NCBI GenBank assembly: GCA_012960225.1 | Contig: DUBS01000007.1 | Span: 1 to 42,693 of the forward strand | From: Gemmatimonadota bacterium | Lineage (GTDB): Bacteria > Gemmatimonadota > Gemmatimonadetes > Longimicrobiales > Gaopeijiaceae | Reading direction: 5' to 3' | Length of the DNA: 42,693 bases | In this document: positions 24,786 through 34,400 of the stretch, piece by piece | How the letters are laid out: every line of letters begins with the position of its first letter | Numbering within the stretch: position 1 is the stretch's first letter | Program-made: the position numbers and the translations under genes | The notes under the pieces: generated by a model | The model's database searches: none | Told to the model about the DNA's origin: nothing | Seen by the model: the letters and a program-made list of their open reading frames with translations, nothing else

Positions 24786-27587
24786 TCATCCAATGAGCCT
24801 CCGGCCAAAAATTCGGGGTGCAGTAGATCTGAGATGCCTCTCCTTATCAATGTTTCGAACCCCATCCGTCATCCAATCAGGTGCAGGCTCACCTTTTAGA
24901 TGATGACCAAAAAACTGGCTTAGCCTGTACTGAAAGTCGATCCGGTTTTCCAACTTCCTGAGGCCATGGCCTTCATCAGGATAAGAAAGCCAGATAACAG
25001 GCTTTTCTAGGAAGCGGAGAGCATTATACCACTCTAGGCCCTGCTCCCAATTGACTGTTGGATCTTCTTCCCCATGGAGATACAAGACTGGAGTATTCAT
25101 GGTTTCCACACCCGAGATCGGTGACTGGTCCCAGTAAAGGTCAAAGTCATCGTATGGGTTTGTCGCGTATCGGCCTTGGCCGTAGATGTCGTAGGAGTGG
25201 TTATTCTGTCCGCTACCGACAAAGAGTTGATTGAATTCACTCACGAGATTGATCGGGGCTGCCCCATGTGCTACAGCTGAGAACATCTCCGAGCGGGTAG
25301 CAATGTACGCGCCCCCTCCCCCACTGTAGGAGTGCCCACTCAGACCAACGGCCTCAGGGTCAGCGTATCCCAGTTCAATAACCTTTCGGACTGCAGCTTC
25401 AACACACTCCAGCATGTCACTGTGCGAACTGCCAATCCGGAAGTGGACATCGGGTTGCATCAGCAAGTACCCATTACTCACGTAGTCGGCAAAGTTAGGC
25501 TGATGTCGATACGCAGGAGTCGGATGTACATGGAGATTCTGCGAGTACTTCTCATAGAACCGCACAATCATCGGGAGCCTCTGTCCTTCCTGGTAGCCAT
25601 CCGGGATAGCAAGCGTACCCTGTAGCGGTACTCCATCACTATTCGTGTAGTCGAACAATATTCGGCGGCCCCACTTAAATTCAGCGCTCTGCGGATTGGC
25701 GTCACTGACTCGCTCTCGTACATCAAAGTCACCTGCACTCATCCAGAGATCTGGGAAATCCTCCCAAGACTGCACTGTAAACAGATATCGATTAGCGTCT
25801 TCTGCTTTTTGGGGTATAGAAAATTTCTTCTCCTCCCACGTGAGCTCTGCGAGGTCTTCTCCGTCGAGGCGAAAGAAGCCTTCCTTCTTAGTCCACTCTC
25901 CGTAGGCGTGAAGCAACAAAGGTTCAGAAAGATCAATCGATTGCTCATCTGAGACTTCAGAAACGTACCGGAAACGGATCTCGTCCGCGGCGCCGCGACC
26001 ACCCGTAAGGACCCTAGCTGTGCCACCATCAAGGGGCTGTAGCCATAGATCATACCGCCCATAAAGAAGCACGGATTCCCCGTCATCCGACCAACCCGCA
26101 AGACCATAAGGAGGCTTCTCACCGAAGCGGTCATACTCTTTGTTTGTAAACTCGACTGGTGCGGAAGCTGTCAGGTTTCGGTGTTGGTTGGCACCGATGA
26201 CGTAGTCCCAAACATCACTGTCCTTCCAATACAGGAAGTGTTCGCCGTTCGGTGAAAGTCCGAGAGTCCGAAGGTGTCCTTCAAGAATTTGGACGCGATC
26301 TCCGGTACCCGTGTCGACCCGATAGTAATCCGCGAGATCAGGCTTCCAATCTGACACGTAATCAGTCTCATCCTGGCCGATACCCCAGCGTCCATCTTGG
26401 GTAATTTCAATACTACGTATGGACTCGTCCGCTAGGTGAACGAGTCGTTGATCCTCCAAATGCACCACAGCGATGTAAGTCCGGTCCTGATCTTGCGAAG
26501 CCTGTCTCTGTTGGGCGGCTTGAATACGGTCGTCAGCCCAGTGCCAGATATTCACATCTGCCAAAGGCAATCCCTCTTCTGGCCAGTCTTCAAGTTCGTC
26601 CTTCTGCGCTTTGGTGCCTACAAAGATCATCCCAAGATCTTCACTCCAGCTAAGTCCGTCGTTCTCACTGATGACATTTCCGTCTCTGAGACCCTGGTGG
26701 TCAGATGGATCGAAGACGTGCCGTTGCGGACTCACCCCATCCATCTCCACAAACGCGATCAGAGTATTAGCACGCTCGGTCTTCTCTTCCGGTGTCTCAC
26801 CTCGTAACGCGGCAATACCAAGCCCATCTTCCGACCAAGTCAGTCGGGTATACCTCTGTTTGGCATTGTCTAATACCCTTCGCGAACCTGTGTCCAGATT
26901 AACGTAGTAAAGACCATTTCCATCTCTGTTTTCCGCATCAACACTGTACGCGAATAGTGTCCCTACTTCGTTGAATTCCGCTTCATCCACGCTTCCGATT
27001 AATTCCTCATATCCCTCTTCCAAGTTTCGAAGAATCAGGTCTGTTCCATCATGATCTGAGTCCTCATTCACCTGTCTCTTCTTGACGAAGAAATGACTTG
27101 ATCCCGAGGAAAATTCGAATGAGGTGACGTCACCCCATGTCAATTTTTCTCCTGATGTAAGATGGGTGAGTTCAGCCTCGCGCAAGACATCCTCACCGTC
27201 CCTGCGGAGTTTCTCTGCTTCTGAAAATGGCAGGTCAACAAAGTAAGCAGCCCATTGTCCGTCATCAGAGAGCTGTACGCCTGTCGCCGGAGATAGAACA
27301 TGTTCTGACGTACTATCGAGGCTCTTGATATGGACAACATTATCAGAACGCTCTCGAGTATAGGTCCATGCTGCCCAACGCCCGTCTGCTGATATTCGGG
27401 ATCCCGAAATCGTGCGCCACAATTGGTAGTCAGCGATTGTGAGTGGTCGTTTGTCTCCATCGTCTTGAGCATAGAGCTGTGTTGCCAGCACTCCACTGGC
27501 CAACAGAGCCAGTACCAAGACACATGACTTTACGGGCGGGCGGATCGAAAATTTAGATAATCTGAAAAAGAGTGCCGGAGCAGGCAT
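24786..27587 (-). CDS. Exported S9-family serine peptidase (prolyl oligopeptidase / DPP type)
   Basis: This is a secreted or periplasmic peptidase of 933 residues. A signal peptide covers roughly residues 1-40 (ending near LYAQ). A long beta-propeller of WD40/TolB-like repeats follows to about residue 620, and an alpha/beta-hydrolase domain closes the protein. The catalytic triad is S753 in GHSYSGG, D842 in HGEEDPTVN and H874 in DEGHGL. Enzymes of this group cut short peptides, often after proline or as dipeptidyl peptidases. Relatives of this size in Gemmatimonadota-like genomes are common. A purine-rich AGGGG lies before the ATG. It appears to be a single-gene unit, and its role may be peptide scavenging next to the other exported hydrolases. 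Confidence 0.92.
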   Translation of the reverse strand: MPAPALFFRLSKFSIRPPVKSCVLVLALLASGVLATQLYAQDDGDKRPLTIADYQLWRTISGSRISADGRWAAWTYTRERSDNVVHIKSLDSTSEHVLSPATGVQLSDDGQWAAYFVDLPFSEAEKLRRDGEDVLREAELTHLTSGEKLTWGDVTSFEFSSGSSHFFVKKRQVNEDSDHDGTDLILRNLEEGYEELIGSVDEAEFNEVGTLFAYSVDAENRDGNGLYYVNLDTGSRRVLDNAKQRYTRLTWSEDGLGIAALRGETPEEKTERANTLIAFVEMDGVSPQRHVFDPSDHQGLRDGNVISENDGLSWSEDLGMIFVGTKAQKDELEDWPEEGLPLADVNIWHWADDRIQAAQQRQASQDQDRTYIAVVHLEDQRLVHLADESIRSIEITQDGRWGIGQDETDYVSDWKPDLADYYRVDTGTGDRVQILEGHLRTLGLSPNGEHFLYWKDSDVWDYVIGANQHRNLTASAPVEFTNKEYDRFGEKPPYGLAGWSDDGESVLLYGRYDLWLQPLDGGTARVLTGGRGAADEIRFRYVSEVSDEQSIDLSEPLLLHAYGEWTKKEGFFRLDGEDLAELTWEEKKFSIPQKAEDANRYLFTVQSWEDFPDLWMSAGDFDVRERVSDANPQSAEFKWGRRILFDYTNSDGVPLQGTLAIPDGYQEGQRLPMIVRFYEKYSQNLHVHPTPAYRHQPNFADYVSNGYLLMQPDVHFRIGSSHSDMLECVEAAVRKVIELGYADPEAVGLSGHSYSGGGGAYIATRSEMFSAVAHGAAPINLVSEFNQLFVGSGQNNHSYDIYGQGRYATNPYDDFDLYWDQSPISGVETMNTPVLYLHGEEDPTVNWEQGLEWYNALRFLEKPVIWLSYPDEGHGLRKLENRIDFQYRLSQFFGHHLKGEPAPDWMTDGVRNIDKERHLRSTAPRIFGRRLIG

Positions 27588-27819
27588 GGATAACCCCTGG
27601 AGCGCGGGAAGCTGAGGACTGAACTTAAATTACGAGGATTGGTGAAGGTGCGCCTGGAAGCAGAGCCCATCTTGTCCACTCTGCCAAAAGGCACTCCCCA
27701 ATCAGTAAGACATCCTTTAGAGCCTGAATTAACGAGTGGGACTAGAGATTCTCACGACAGCACAGAATCCTGTCAGGTCTTGGGTTAAACAACCGACACA
27801 GAACTTTCCTACTGTTCTT
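27588..27819. promoter_or_regulatory. Intergenic region upstream of the S9 peptidase
   Basis: This 232-base gap lies between the stop of the small exported protein and the peptidase start, both on the minus strand. It should hold the peptidase promoter and the end of the DUF1592 operon transcript. I see no clear hairpin, repeat or open frame in it. Confidence 0.3.
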
Positions 27820-28347
27820 CTAGCCTACTTCTTCTGCATTGGCCTCCACGTAGGCTTTTGCAAATTCCTCCAGCTTGACATCAATGACTTCATGGAGGGC
27901 TTGCTGGGTGCCATCAGCATTGGCAACACCCACAGCCGTCGTATACCAGGTTACGGCCTCTGGTAGAGTGACTTGTTCATCCCGGACCATCTTAGCCGCT
28001 TGGTTCACTCTCACTTCAATGGAGTATGCGATTGCCCCATCTACATCACTCTGATCCCCAACAACGCATTGGAGTGTGATCCTCAATTCAGGCAGTCCGG
28101 GATTTTCAAGCATCTCGTCTTCAGTAAGCAAATCCACTTCGGATTCAAGTAGTTTGATCGCTGCGTTTGCCTGAACCTCTGACGTTTTTACCCCTACACT
28201 CTCACAAGTCGGGTTTCCCACAACGCTGACGTGTACGCCTCCAATCCTCTCAAGCGTATATCGGTTCCATTCTGTGTCCTGGGCATCCAAAACGCCGGGG
28301 GCGCTAATGAGCATTAATCCGACGATCGTGCAAGCTAAACGTTTCAT
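27820..28347 (-). CDS. Small exported hypothetical protein
   Basis: This 174-residue protein has a signal peptide (MKRLACTIVGLMLISAPGVLDAQ) and a compact mature domain of mixed strands and helices with no motif I recognise. It contains two cysteines (in NPTCESVGV and LQCVVGDQ) that could pair in the periplasm. I chose the ATG at 28347, which starts a normal signal peptide; a longer frame to 28416 would run into the ankyrin gene. It lies 41 bases after the exported ankyrin protein on the same strand, so it may be the last gene of the DUF1592/DUF1552 operon. Function unknown. Confidence 0.7.
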   Translation of the reverse strand: MKRLACTIVGLMLISAPGVLDAQDTEWNRYTLERIGGVHVSVVGNPTCESVGVKTSEVQANAAIKLLESEVDLLTEDEMLENPGLPELRITLQCVVGDQSDVDGAIAYSIEVRVNQAAKMVRDEQVTLPEAVTWYTTAVGVANADGTQQALHEVIDVKLEEFAKAYVEANAEEVG

Positions 28348-28388
28348 GGGAATAATCTGTTCAGTGAGTTGGCGCTGATGTGGGTTAT

Positions 28389-30245
28389 TTATCCGCCGGT
28401 GCCGCAAGTCCTGCACTGGTGGTTGTTTTTCGAGCCTAGTTTCTCCAGTAGCACGACTGTCTTTGGATGTGGCTGTGCTCTCTGTTCTGGACTGTTCGCT
28501 AGGTCTGCGGTGGTTTGCCCTCGGCGGCTAATCAACGTTACGTCTGCACCCTGTCTGACAAGATAGAGAATCGTCTCGTTATCACCTCGAGCTGCTGCAT
28601 GATGGATGGAGGAAAAACCATCCTTGTCCCGAAGATTGGGATCAACACCATGCTCCTCAATCAGATACCTGACCGCGGGCAACCAGCCATCGGGAACACC
28701 TCGATGGGTTTGGGCAACCCGGGAAGTTCCAAAGCCGACACCTGCTGCTGCGTGGAGAGCATGGACCCCTGGTCCACCATCTGGCACTGGCTCCAAACCT
28801 GATGGGTCATCTGGCTCAGGTTCTTGACCGGTCGTATCTGGTGGTTGGTTAGGGTCAAAGAATCGACGTCTGCCAGGAAGCTTCTGGGTCCAAATGTTCG
28901 CGTCGGCACCGTAGGCAACCAACAGTTTCATCGCGTTGACGTCATGTGCGTATGCCGCCCGCCAGAATGGAGTCGCACCCGTGAAATCAACACCCATGCG
29001 TCCGGCATTATACGCCGCGTACCAGATATGCGTGCTAACCCTCTGGTCGGGCTCAGCTCCGGCCTGCATGAGCAACTCTAGCAAGTCCAGATAAGTTGTC
29101 TCCTGCTGCCGGAACATCGAAGGTTGTGGATACCAGGTCCTGAGGGACCATTCGATGTTCAGAGCGGCAAACAGCGGACCAGCACCATCATCGCTCACTA
29201 AGTTCGGATCAGCACCACGCTCTAAGAGCATTCGGGCCAGATCATAATTCCCATTGATTACGGCCACTAAGAGCGGGCTGGATTCATCGCCCTCAGTGAC
29301 GTGGTCAATGTGTACTCCTCCATCGACAAGCTGACGAGCTACTTCGATGTGGCCTTCCCGCGCAGCAAAATGGAGCGCGGTGAAGCCCCCTTGGTTACCG
29401 ATTTGCTCATTTCCTGAAAGAGCTCGGACCGGGGGTGGAGGGGGCGGATCAGGCTCTACTTCTTCATCCTCATCCGGCTCCTTTTGATCTGCGGAGTCGG
29501 GAGGAGTTGCACCACTATTCTGATTTCCCGTCTGTGGCCTAAACGAACCACCCCTGCCTGATCCCGCGTTGCTCGAGTCCGGATCCTTCTCAGCATCCCG
29601 TACACGATTACGTCGACTGCGGTCTGCGTTTGTCTGTTCCGCGAACTCTACATAGTCCTTCACTCTCGTCGCCATCTCAAGGTCGGCACCGAGCTCAACT
29701 AGGATCTCTACAGCTTTGTTCGCATTCTTGACTGCAGCGAACATCAAAGGTGTTCTCTGGAAGGAACCATCGACCATGTCGAGGTTGCCTCCATGCTCAG
29801 CGAGCACCCTTATAGCTTCAGGGGCATCAGACTGCGCAGCGAAGTGCATCGCAGTCACACCGGTCGATGTGAACTTGTTGGGGTCAGCACCCGCATCAAG
29901 GATCGCAGTCATGACTTCAGTATTGCCAGTGCGGCTTGCAAGATGGAGTGGTGTGTAGCCTCCGACCCTTGTCGCCGGCTTTACCGTGGCACCAGCATAA
30001 AGCAGGAGCTTGGCCAGCTCGAGGTCATTATTGAGAGCCGCCCAGTGTAGCGCGGTGAGACCGTCTGACTGGGCAGCATTTACGTCCTCACCCTGCTGCA
30101 GCAAGGCTCGAACGATCTGGGCATCTCCCTGTTCGGCAGCATCAGCCACTGGCGAGTCTGCAGGCTTTGCTGCGAGGAGAACTACCAGACTCAATCCGAG
30201 AAGAGAGCCAACGCACAGCCTTATTCCTCCACTTATTCCCGACAT
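28389..30245 (-). CDS. Exported ankyrin-repeat protein
   Basis: This 618-residue protein has a signal peptide (about 1-33) and two blocks of ankyrin repeats. The first holds about five repeats (residues 33-200, for example DGLTALHWAALNNDLELAK). An Asp/Glu- and Pro-rich linker including six consecutive prolines follows. The second block of five or six degenerate repeats runs to near the end. The protein closes with CRTCG, a CxxC pair. The ATG at 30245 has GGGAG six bases upstream; the longer frame to 30374 overlaps the end of the DUF1552 gene. It is probably a periplasmic scaffold. Exported ankyrin proteins recur next to DUF1592/DUF1552 pairs, but the partner contacts are unknown. Confidence 0.85.
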   Translation of the reverse strand: MSGISGGIRLCVGSLLGLSLVVLLAAKPADSPVADAAEQGDAQIVRALLQQGEDVNAAQSDGLTALHWAALNNDLELAKLLLYAGATVKPATRVGGYTPLHLASRTGNTEVMTAILDAGADPNKFTSTGVTAMHFAAQSDAPEAIRVLAEHGGNLDMVDGSFQRTPLMFAAVKNANKAVEILVELGADLEMATRVKDYVEFAEQTNADRSRRNRVRDAEKDPDSSNAGSGRGGSFRPQTGNQNSGATPPDSADQKEPDEDEEVEPDPPPPPPVRALSGNEQIGNQGGFTALHFAAREGHIEVARQLVDGGVHIDHVTEGDESSPLLVAVINGNYDLARMLLERGADPNLVSDDGAGPLFAALNIEWSLRTWYPQPSMFRQQETTYLDLLELLMQAGAEPDQRVSTHIWYAAYNAGRMGVDFTGATPFWRAAYAHDVNAMKLLVAYGADANIWTQKLPGRRRFFDPNQPPDTTGQEPEPDDPSGLEPVPDGGPGVHALHAAAGVGFGTSRVAQTHRGVPDGWLPAVRYLIEEHGVDPNLRDKDGFSSIHHAAARGDNETILYLVRQGADVTLISRRGQTTADLANSPEQRAQPHPKTVVLLEKLGSKNNHQCRTCGTGG

Positions 30246-30291
30246 GTCCCGCTCCCTTAGGGTATCCGCCTTACGTTCCGGCTTGAGCATG

Positions 30292-31680
30292 TCAGACCGA
30301 GAATGTCCCGGTGCTGTTCCCAAATGTTTCCAAGTCGTCGACACCGAGGCGATGTAACAGATCCAGGAACACATTCGCCATCGGTGTACCGATTGTCGCC
30401 CTCACATGTTTCTCACCTTCCAGAATGCCATTTGCGCCACCAGCAAGGAACAAGGGACAGCGAATGTGATTGTGCAGGTTACTATCTGCCATCGCCGAAC
30501 CGTACATCAATAGCGTTTTATCTAGTAGGGTCGAGTCACCCTCAGTCACGCTCTGTAGCTTCTCAAGGAAGTATGGCACCATCGACACGTGATACGCGTT
30601 GATTGTCGCAAAATCTAGGACCCGTTCCTCACGCCCACCGTGATGTGACGAAGAGTGGAATGGTGATGTCGAGCCACTCTCTGGATAAACCCGAGGAGAA
30701 GCATCTCGACCGAGCTTCAGGGAGAAGACTCGGGTCGTATCAGACATAAACGCGAGTACTTGCAGGTCAAACATCAGTTTGACGTGCTCGTCAAAGGAAT
30801 CCGGTACACCTACCGGTGCCTCCGGGATCTCACGCTCGTCTCCACCCCGATTCTGAGCTTCAATCCGCTGGATTCTCTGCTCAAGCTCACGAATATACTG
30901 AGTATATTGGTCAACCCGCTGGCGGTCGGACACTCCGAGATCGCGGCGAAGCCCGGCCATCTCTTCCATCACCCAATCCAAGATGCTTCGGTTCGTCTTC
31001 ATGCGCTTAGTACGCTGTTCCGGTGTGCCACCAGCTCCAAACATCAGTTCGAAAACGGCTCGTGGATCACGGACCATCGGCAGCGGCTCGTTAGGTGAAC
31101 CCCAACTAATGGTATCGGTATACGCGCATGCATACCCATACGCACACCCACCAGCTTGATCGACGTTTTCGATTGTTAACTGTATCGATGGGATCGGCGT
31201 CTCATGCCCAAATCGCTGCGCAAAAACTTGGTCGAATGAAGTTCCGACATCGACGTCAGAACCTTCTGTCTGCTTCGGATGGGCTTGAGTTAGGAAGACC
31301 GCAGTAGTTCTGAAGTGGTCTCCTCCGATCTCTTTCGGCGCAAACGCATCCGCCATCCTGCAGTCGGTATCACTCACAATTGTCAGATGCTTACGGAACG
31401 GTTCTAAAGACCTCAAGCTGCTCGGGGTAAGATCAAAGTTCTTACCCTCTTCCGCAGGAGACCACAGATTTTGCGTGGCACCCCAGTCATTACACCCGGC
31501 TGCGCCATGTACCTGTTCGATACACACCAATCGAGTACCATCGGCCGCCTTCCCCGCCTCTGTGGCTGCCCAGAGCCTATTCGCCGGCACCATCGCATCG
31601 AGTAAGGGCAGCCCAATCGCCGTTCCCATACCGCGTAGCATCGTGCGCCGTGAGATGTGTTTTCCTGTGATGAACCCCAT
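30292..31680 (-). CDS. DUF1552 protein with Tat signal
   Basis: This 462-residue protein has a Tat signal (SRRTMLRG at 10-17, then a hydrophobic helix to about 40) and the DUF1552 domain. The domain is related in fold to alkaline-phosphatase/sulfatase-like DUF1501 proteins and shows SSHHGGREERV and LLMYGSAMADSNLHNHIRCP. I chose the ATG at 31680 because GAGG lies eight bases upstream; the in-frame TTG at 31686 is weaker. The gene follows the DUF1592 cytochrome by 54 bases and precedes the ankyrin gene by 46 bases. The DUF1592-DUF1552 pair is widespread in Planctomycetota, Verrucomicrobiota and Acidobacteriota, and its function is not established. Confidence 0.92.
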   Translation of the reverse strand: MGFITGKHISRRTMLRGMGTAIGLPLLDAMVPANRLWAATEAGKAADGTRLVCIEQVHGAAGCNDWGATQNLWSPAEEGKNFDLTPSSLRSLEPFRKHLTIVSDTDCRMADAFAPKEIGGDHFRTTAVFLTQAHPKQTEGSDVDVGTSFDQVFAQRFGHETPIPSIQLTIENVDQAGGCAYGYACAYTDTISWGSPNEPLPMVRDPRAVFELMFGAGGTPEQRTKRMKTNRSILDWVMEEMAGLRRDLGVSDRQRVDQYTQYIRELEQRIQRIEAQNRGGDEREIPEAPVGVPDSFDEHVKLMFDLQVLAFMSDTTRVFSLKLGRDASPRVYPESGSTSPFHSSSHHGGREERVLDFATINAYHVSMVPYFLEKLQSVTEGDSTLLDKTLLMYGSAMADSNLHNHIRCPLFLAGGANGILEGEKHVRATIGTPMANVFLDLLHRLGVDDLETFGNSTGTFSV

Positions 31681-31734
31681 CGTCAAAACCTCGCTTGAGG
31701 AATTAAGAGTTACCTACTCTTCTATCTAAAATCC

Positions 31735-34188
31735 TTAGTGTGCACCCTCCGGGACAGCTGCAATAGCTGGCCTTGGAGCCTTCGCGCTTGTGAAGGCTCC
31801 ACTTTTCACAACTCCGAGAATAAAAGCTGACAGCCTAAAGCCGTCCTCGCCAGCCTCTCTAACAATCGCTCGGACTGTGGGCATATCGTAGTACTCAAGT
31901 CTCCGACCCAGTGCATACGCCATCAAGTTCTCTGTGAATACCCTGTATAAGACCTCGGGCCGACTCAAGAGAGCATTCCGCAGATCTTCAGGACTGGCCA
32001 ACGGGGTACCATCGTATAGCTCGCTCTCTGGATCCACCATGTTACCACCATCTCGAATACGCCAAGCCCCCGTTACATCAAAATTCTCAAGAGCCAAACC
32101 GATTGGATCGATAACGACATGGCACGAGCGGCATGCAGGGTTTGCGCGATGCTGTTCCATGCGCTCCCGGACGGTTAGAAAACGCCCATCCTCTGCCTCA
32201 CCGACTTCCTCAAATGCCGGAACATCCGGGGGTGGTGGCGGAGGCGGAGAACCAAGCAAGACTTCCAGAACCCATTTACCTCGGAGAACCGGTGACGTCC
32301 GATCAGCTGCGGATGTCATCGTTAGGATACTACCGTGACCCAGCAACCCACGACGCTTCTCGTCGGGATAGGACATTTTTCGGAACTCAGGCCCTATGAT
32401 CCCAGGAACACCGTAGTGTCTGGCCAGTCGCTCGTTAACAAAAGTGTAATCTGCAGTAAGTAACTCAAGTACCGGGCGATCCTCTTCAACGAGGTGTGAG
32501 AAGAAGAGCTCCGTCTCACGGTTCATAGCCTCAGAAAGCGTCTCGTCAAAGTATGGGTATGTCAGAGCGTCCGGTTGAATATCTTCAAGATCTTGGAGGC
32601 GCAACCACTGAGATGCAAAGCGCGTAGCAAGCGCTTCGGCTCTCGGATCAGCCAACATCCTACGCACCTGCTGCTCAAATTCTTTTGACTTGGTGAGCCG
32701 TCCTCTTTCCGCTACCGCTATCAGTTCCTCATCCGGCGGTGCGCCCCACATGAAGTAGGAAAGACGAGAAGCCAGGTCAGTCTCGCTGATGTTGTAGATC
32801 TCGCCAGGGGCAATTCCGTCTGGAACCTCTTCCATACGGAATATGAAGTGCGGGCTTGCTAACATCGCCTGCAGTGCCATCCGGACTCCACCCTCGAAGC
32901 CACCGTCTTGAGCACCCTCATCATAGAAATCCATCAAGGCGCTGACATCAGCTTCTTTGATCGGTCTGCGATAGGCGTTACCGGCCAAGTTACCGACAAT
33001 TATTTCGGCACAAGGGCGGGCCTCGGCAGGAGCCGTCGGCCGACACGTGAAGACCGCTCGACGGGTTGGGTTGTCAGAAATTCCAGTCACTTCGAAGGGG
33101 CCAAGTATGGTGAGGCGTTGAAGATGCTGCTGAGTCGTCACGCCATAACCGATACCAATCTGCCCATCCGCGAGTGTATGATCGATCGGACGAATCAAGT
33201 CGTCGACCTCACCTTCAAACTGTCGAATAAATGCGGCCGTGACTCGTTTTGGCCCAGCAGTCACATAGATGGAGTCTGTTCGAACATTCAAGCCACTCGG
33301 CTCAGATTCCATCATCCATCGATCGATCGTGAGGAGCGCAATCCGCTCGCCTTCTATCGAAATCTCAACCTGCTCCGTCCCAAACGTGCGCCCAAAGACC
33401 TCACCTTCAACGGCATTGTAGGGCATGATATGGAATACATATTTCCCGTCTGCAGGGAAGTTATGAACACGTGACAGCCCTCCACGCGTTCCAAAAGGAG
33501 CTCCTTCAATGCGGTCCTTCTGTGACTGTATACGAGGCAACCTGTAAACAGTGTTTTGGATTTCTGCATCGGGATCACCGAGCACAATGCGGCTGACATG
33601 TTCAGCGGCGCGTAGATAGCCCTCCATGAGGGTAGCCGACGGCATCTGAACATCAGCAATATTGTCGAAATTTGCGCTTTTCGTATCGAGTGGCAGGAAA
33701 GTACTTACGTTAATTTCGATGCCAAATAATTCTCTTATTGTGTTGTGATACTCAACACGGTTAAGTCTCTGGAATGTCCGGGTCCCCGGGTTGGGGTTCC
33801 GCTCGGCTGCCTTGTCGAGTGTCGACTCTAGGTCACGCGCTACCTCAGCGAGCACTACAGGATCAGGCCGCCTTGCCCCTGAAGGAGGCATCATGCCGGC
33901 CCTGAGCTTGCGGATCATCTTTTCAACGATTTCACCGTTCTGTGGCGCGTTGGCCACATCGAAGCCTTCTAATACCAAATCACCGCGGCGCATTCGCTCG
34001 CTGTGACAGCGGGTGCAGTACTCTGCGACCACGTCATTCGTCCCATCCTCAGCGCCGTCCCTGAAAGATGCCGCCGTTACGAAGGGAGAGGCAGCCTGAA
34101 ACGACATCGGTGGTGCCGGGACCGTACATGTCGTGAGGGTTCCGCAAATAGCGGCAACCGTCATAACTGGAAGTATGGTTTTACGCAT
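31735..34188 (-). CDS. DUF1592/DUF1588/DUF1585 cytochrome c-like protein
   Basis: This large exported protein (817 residues) contains a chain of planctomycete-type domains: a cytochrome c-like PSC1 segment, then DUF1587, DUF1595, DUF1592, DUF1588 and DUF1585. The signal peptide ends at a possible lipobox (LTTC, C21). Two c-type heme motifs are visible, CTRCH at 58-62 and CRSCH at 686-690. I chose the ATG at 34188; a GTG at 34194 adds two residues. The family is thought to be periplasmic redox or polymer-degrading machinery, but its activity is not proven. It opens the operon with DUF1552, ankyrin and probably the small exported protein. A perfect 13-base inverted repeat lies about 97 bases upstream of its start. 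Confidence 0.92.
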   Translation of the reverse strand: MRKTILPVMTVAAICGTLTTCTVPAPPMSFQAASPFVTAASFRDGAEDGTNDVVAEYCTRCHSERMRRGDLVLEGFDVANAPQNGEIVEKMIRKLRAGMMPPSGARRPDPVVLAEVARDLESTLDKAAERNPNPGTRTFQRLNRVEYHNTIRELFGIEINVSTFLPLDTKSANFDNIADVQMPSATLMEGYLRAAEHVSRIVLGDPDAEIQNTVYRLPRIQSQKDRIEGAPFGTRGGLSRVHNFPADGKYVFHIMPYNAVEGEVFGRTFGTEQVEISIEGERIALLTIDRWMMESEPSGLNVRTDSIYVTAGPKRVTAAFIRQFEGEVDDLIRPIDHTLADGQIGIGYGVTTQQHLQRLTILGPFEVTGISDNPTRRAVFTCRPTAPAEARPCAEIIVGNLAGNAYRRPIKEADVSALMDFYDEGAQDGGFEGGVRMALQAMLASPHFIFRMEEVPDGIAPGEIYNISETDLASRLSYFMWGAPPDEELIAVAERGRLTKSKEFEQQVRRMLADPRAEALATRFASQWLRLQDLEDIQPDALTYPYFDETLSEAMNRETELFFSHLVEEDRPVLELLTADYTFVNERLARHYGVPGIIGPEFRKMSYPDEKRRGLLGHGSILTMTSAADRTSPVLRGKWVLEVLLGSPPPPPPPDVPAFEEVGEAEDGRFLTVRERMEQHRANPACRSCHVVIDPIGLALENFDVTGAWRIRDGGNMVDPESELYDGTPLASPEDLRNALLSRPEVLYRVFTENLMAYALGRRLEYYDMPTVRAIVREAGEDGFRLSAFILGVVKSGAFTSAKAPRPAIAAVPEGAH

Positions 34189-34284
34189 GCCCACGCTCGA
34201 AAGAGGTTACAGTACTGCTAAGCTATTGATAATAGTGCAGGTACCGGGGATACGGCTAGGCTTTTGCACGCAGAGATTAGATAG

Positions 34285-34319
34285 ATAGGTCTGTACGAAA
34301 CAAGCCCGTACAGACCTAT
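34285..34319. promoter_or_regulatory. Perfect 13-base inverted repeat in divergent promoter region
   Basis: ATAGGTCTGTACG (34285-34297) and CGTACAGACCTAT (34307-34319) are exact reverse complements separated by nine bases. The site lies between the divergent DUF1592 operon (start 34188) and the cupin gene (start 34401), with no gene ending nearby, so a terminator is unlikely. It could be an operator for both units or a leader hairpin. Confidence 0.5.
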
Positions 34320-34400
34320 AAAACATGATTCAAGCCCGCTCTGTTGTAATCAGATCGGGAATCTGTTCCCGGACACAAAGTGTCCTCCAAGGAGCCCAAC

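Noticed and set aside
29438..29458. Short GC-rich repeat (proline codons) as a DNA repeat element
   Set aside because: It simply encodes the proline run of the ankyrin protein linker.
32908..33474. 188-codon plus-strand open frame opposite the DUF1592 gene
   Set aside because: It is the antisense shadow of a conserved gene and its translation resembles no protein family.
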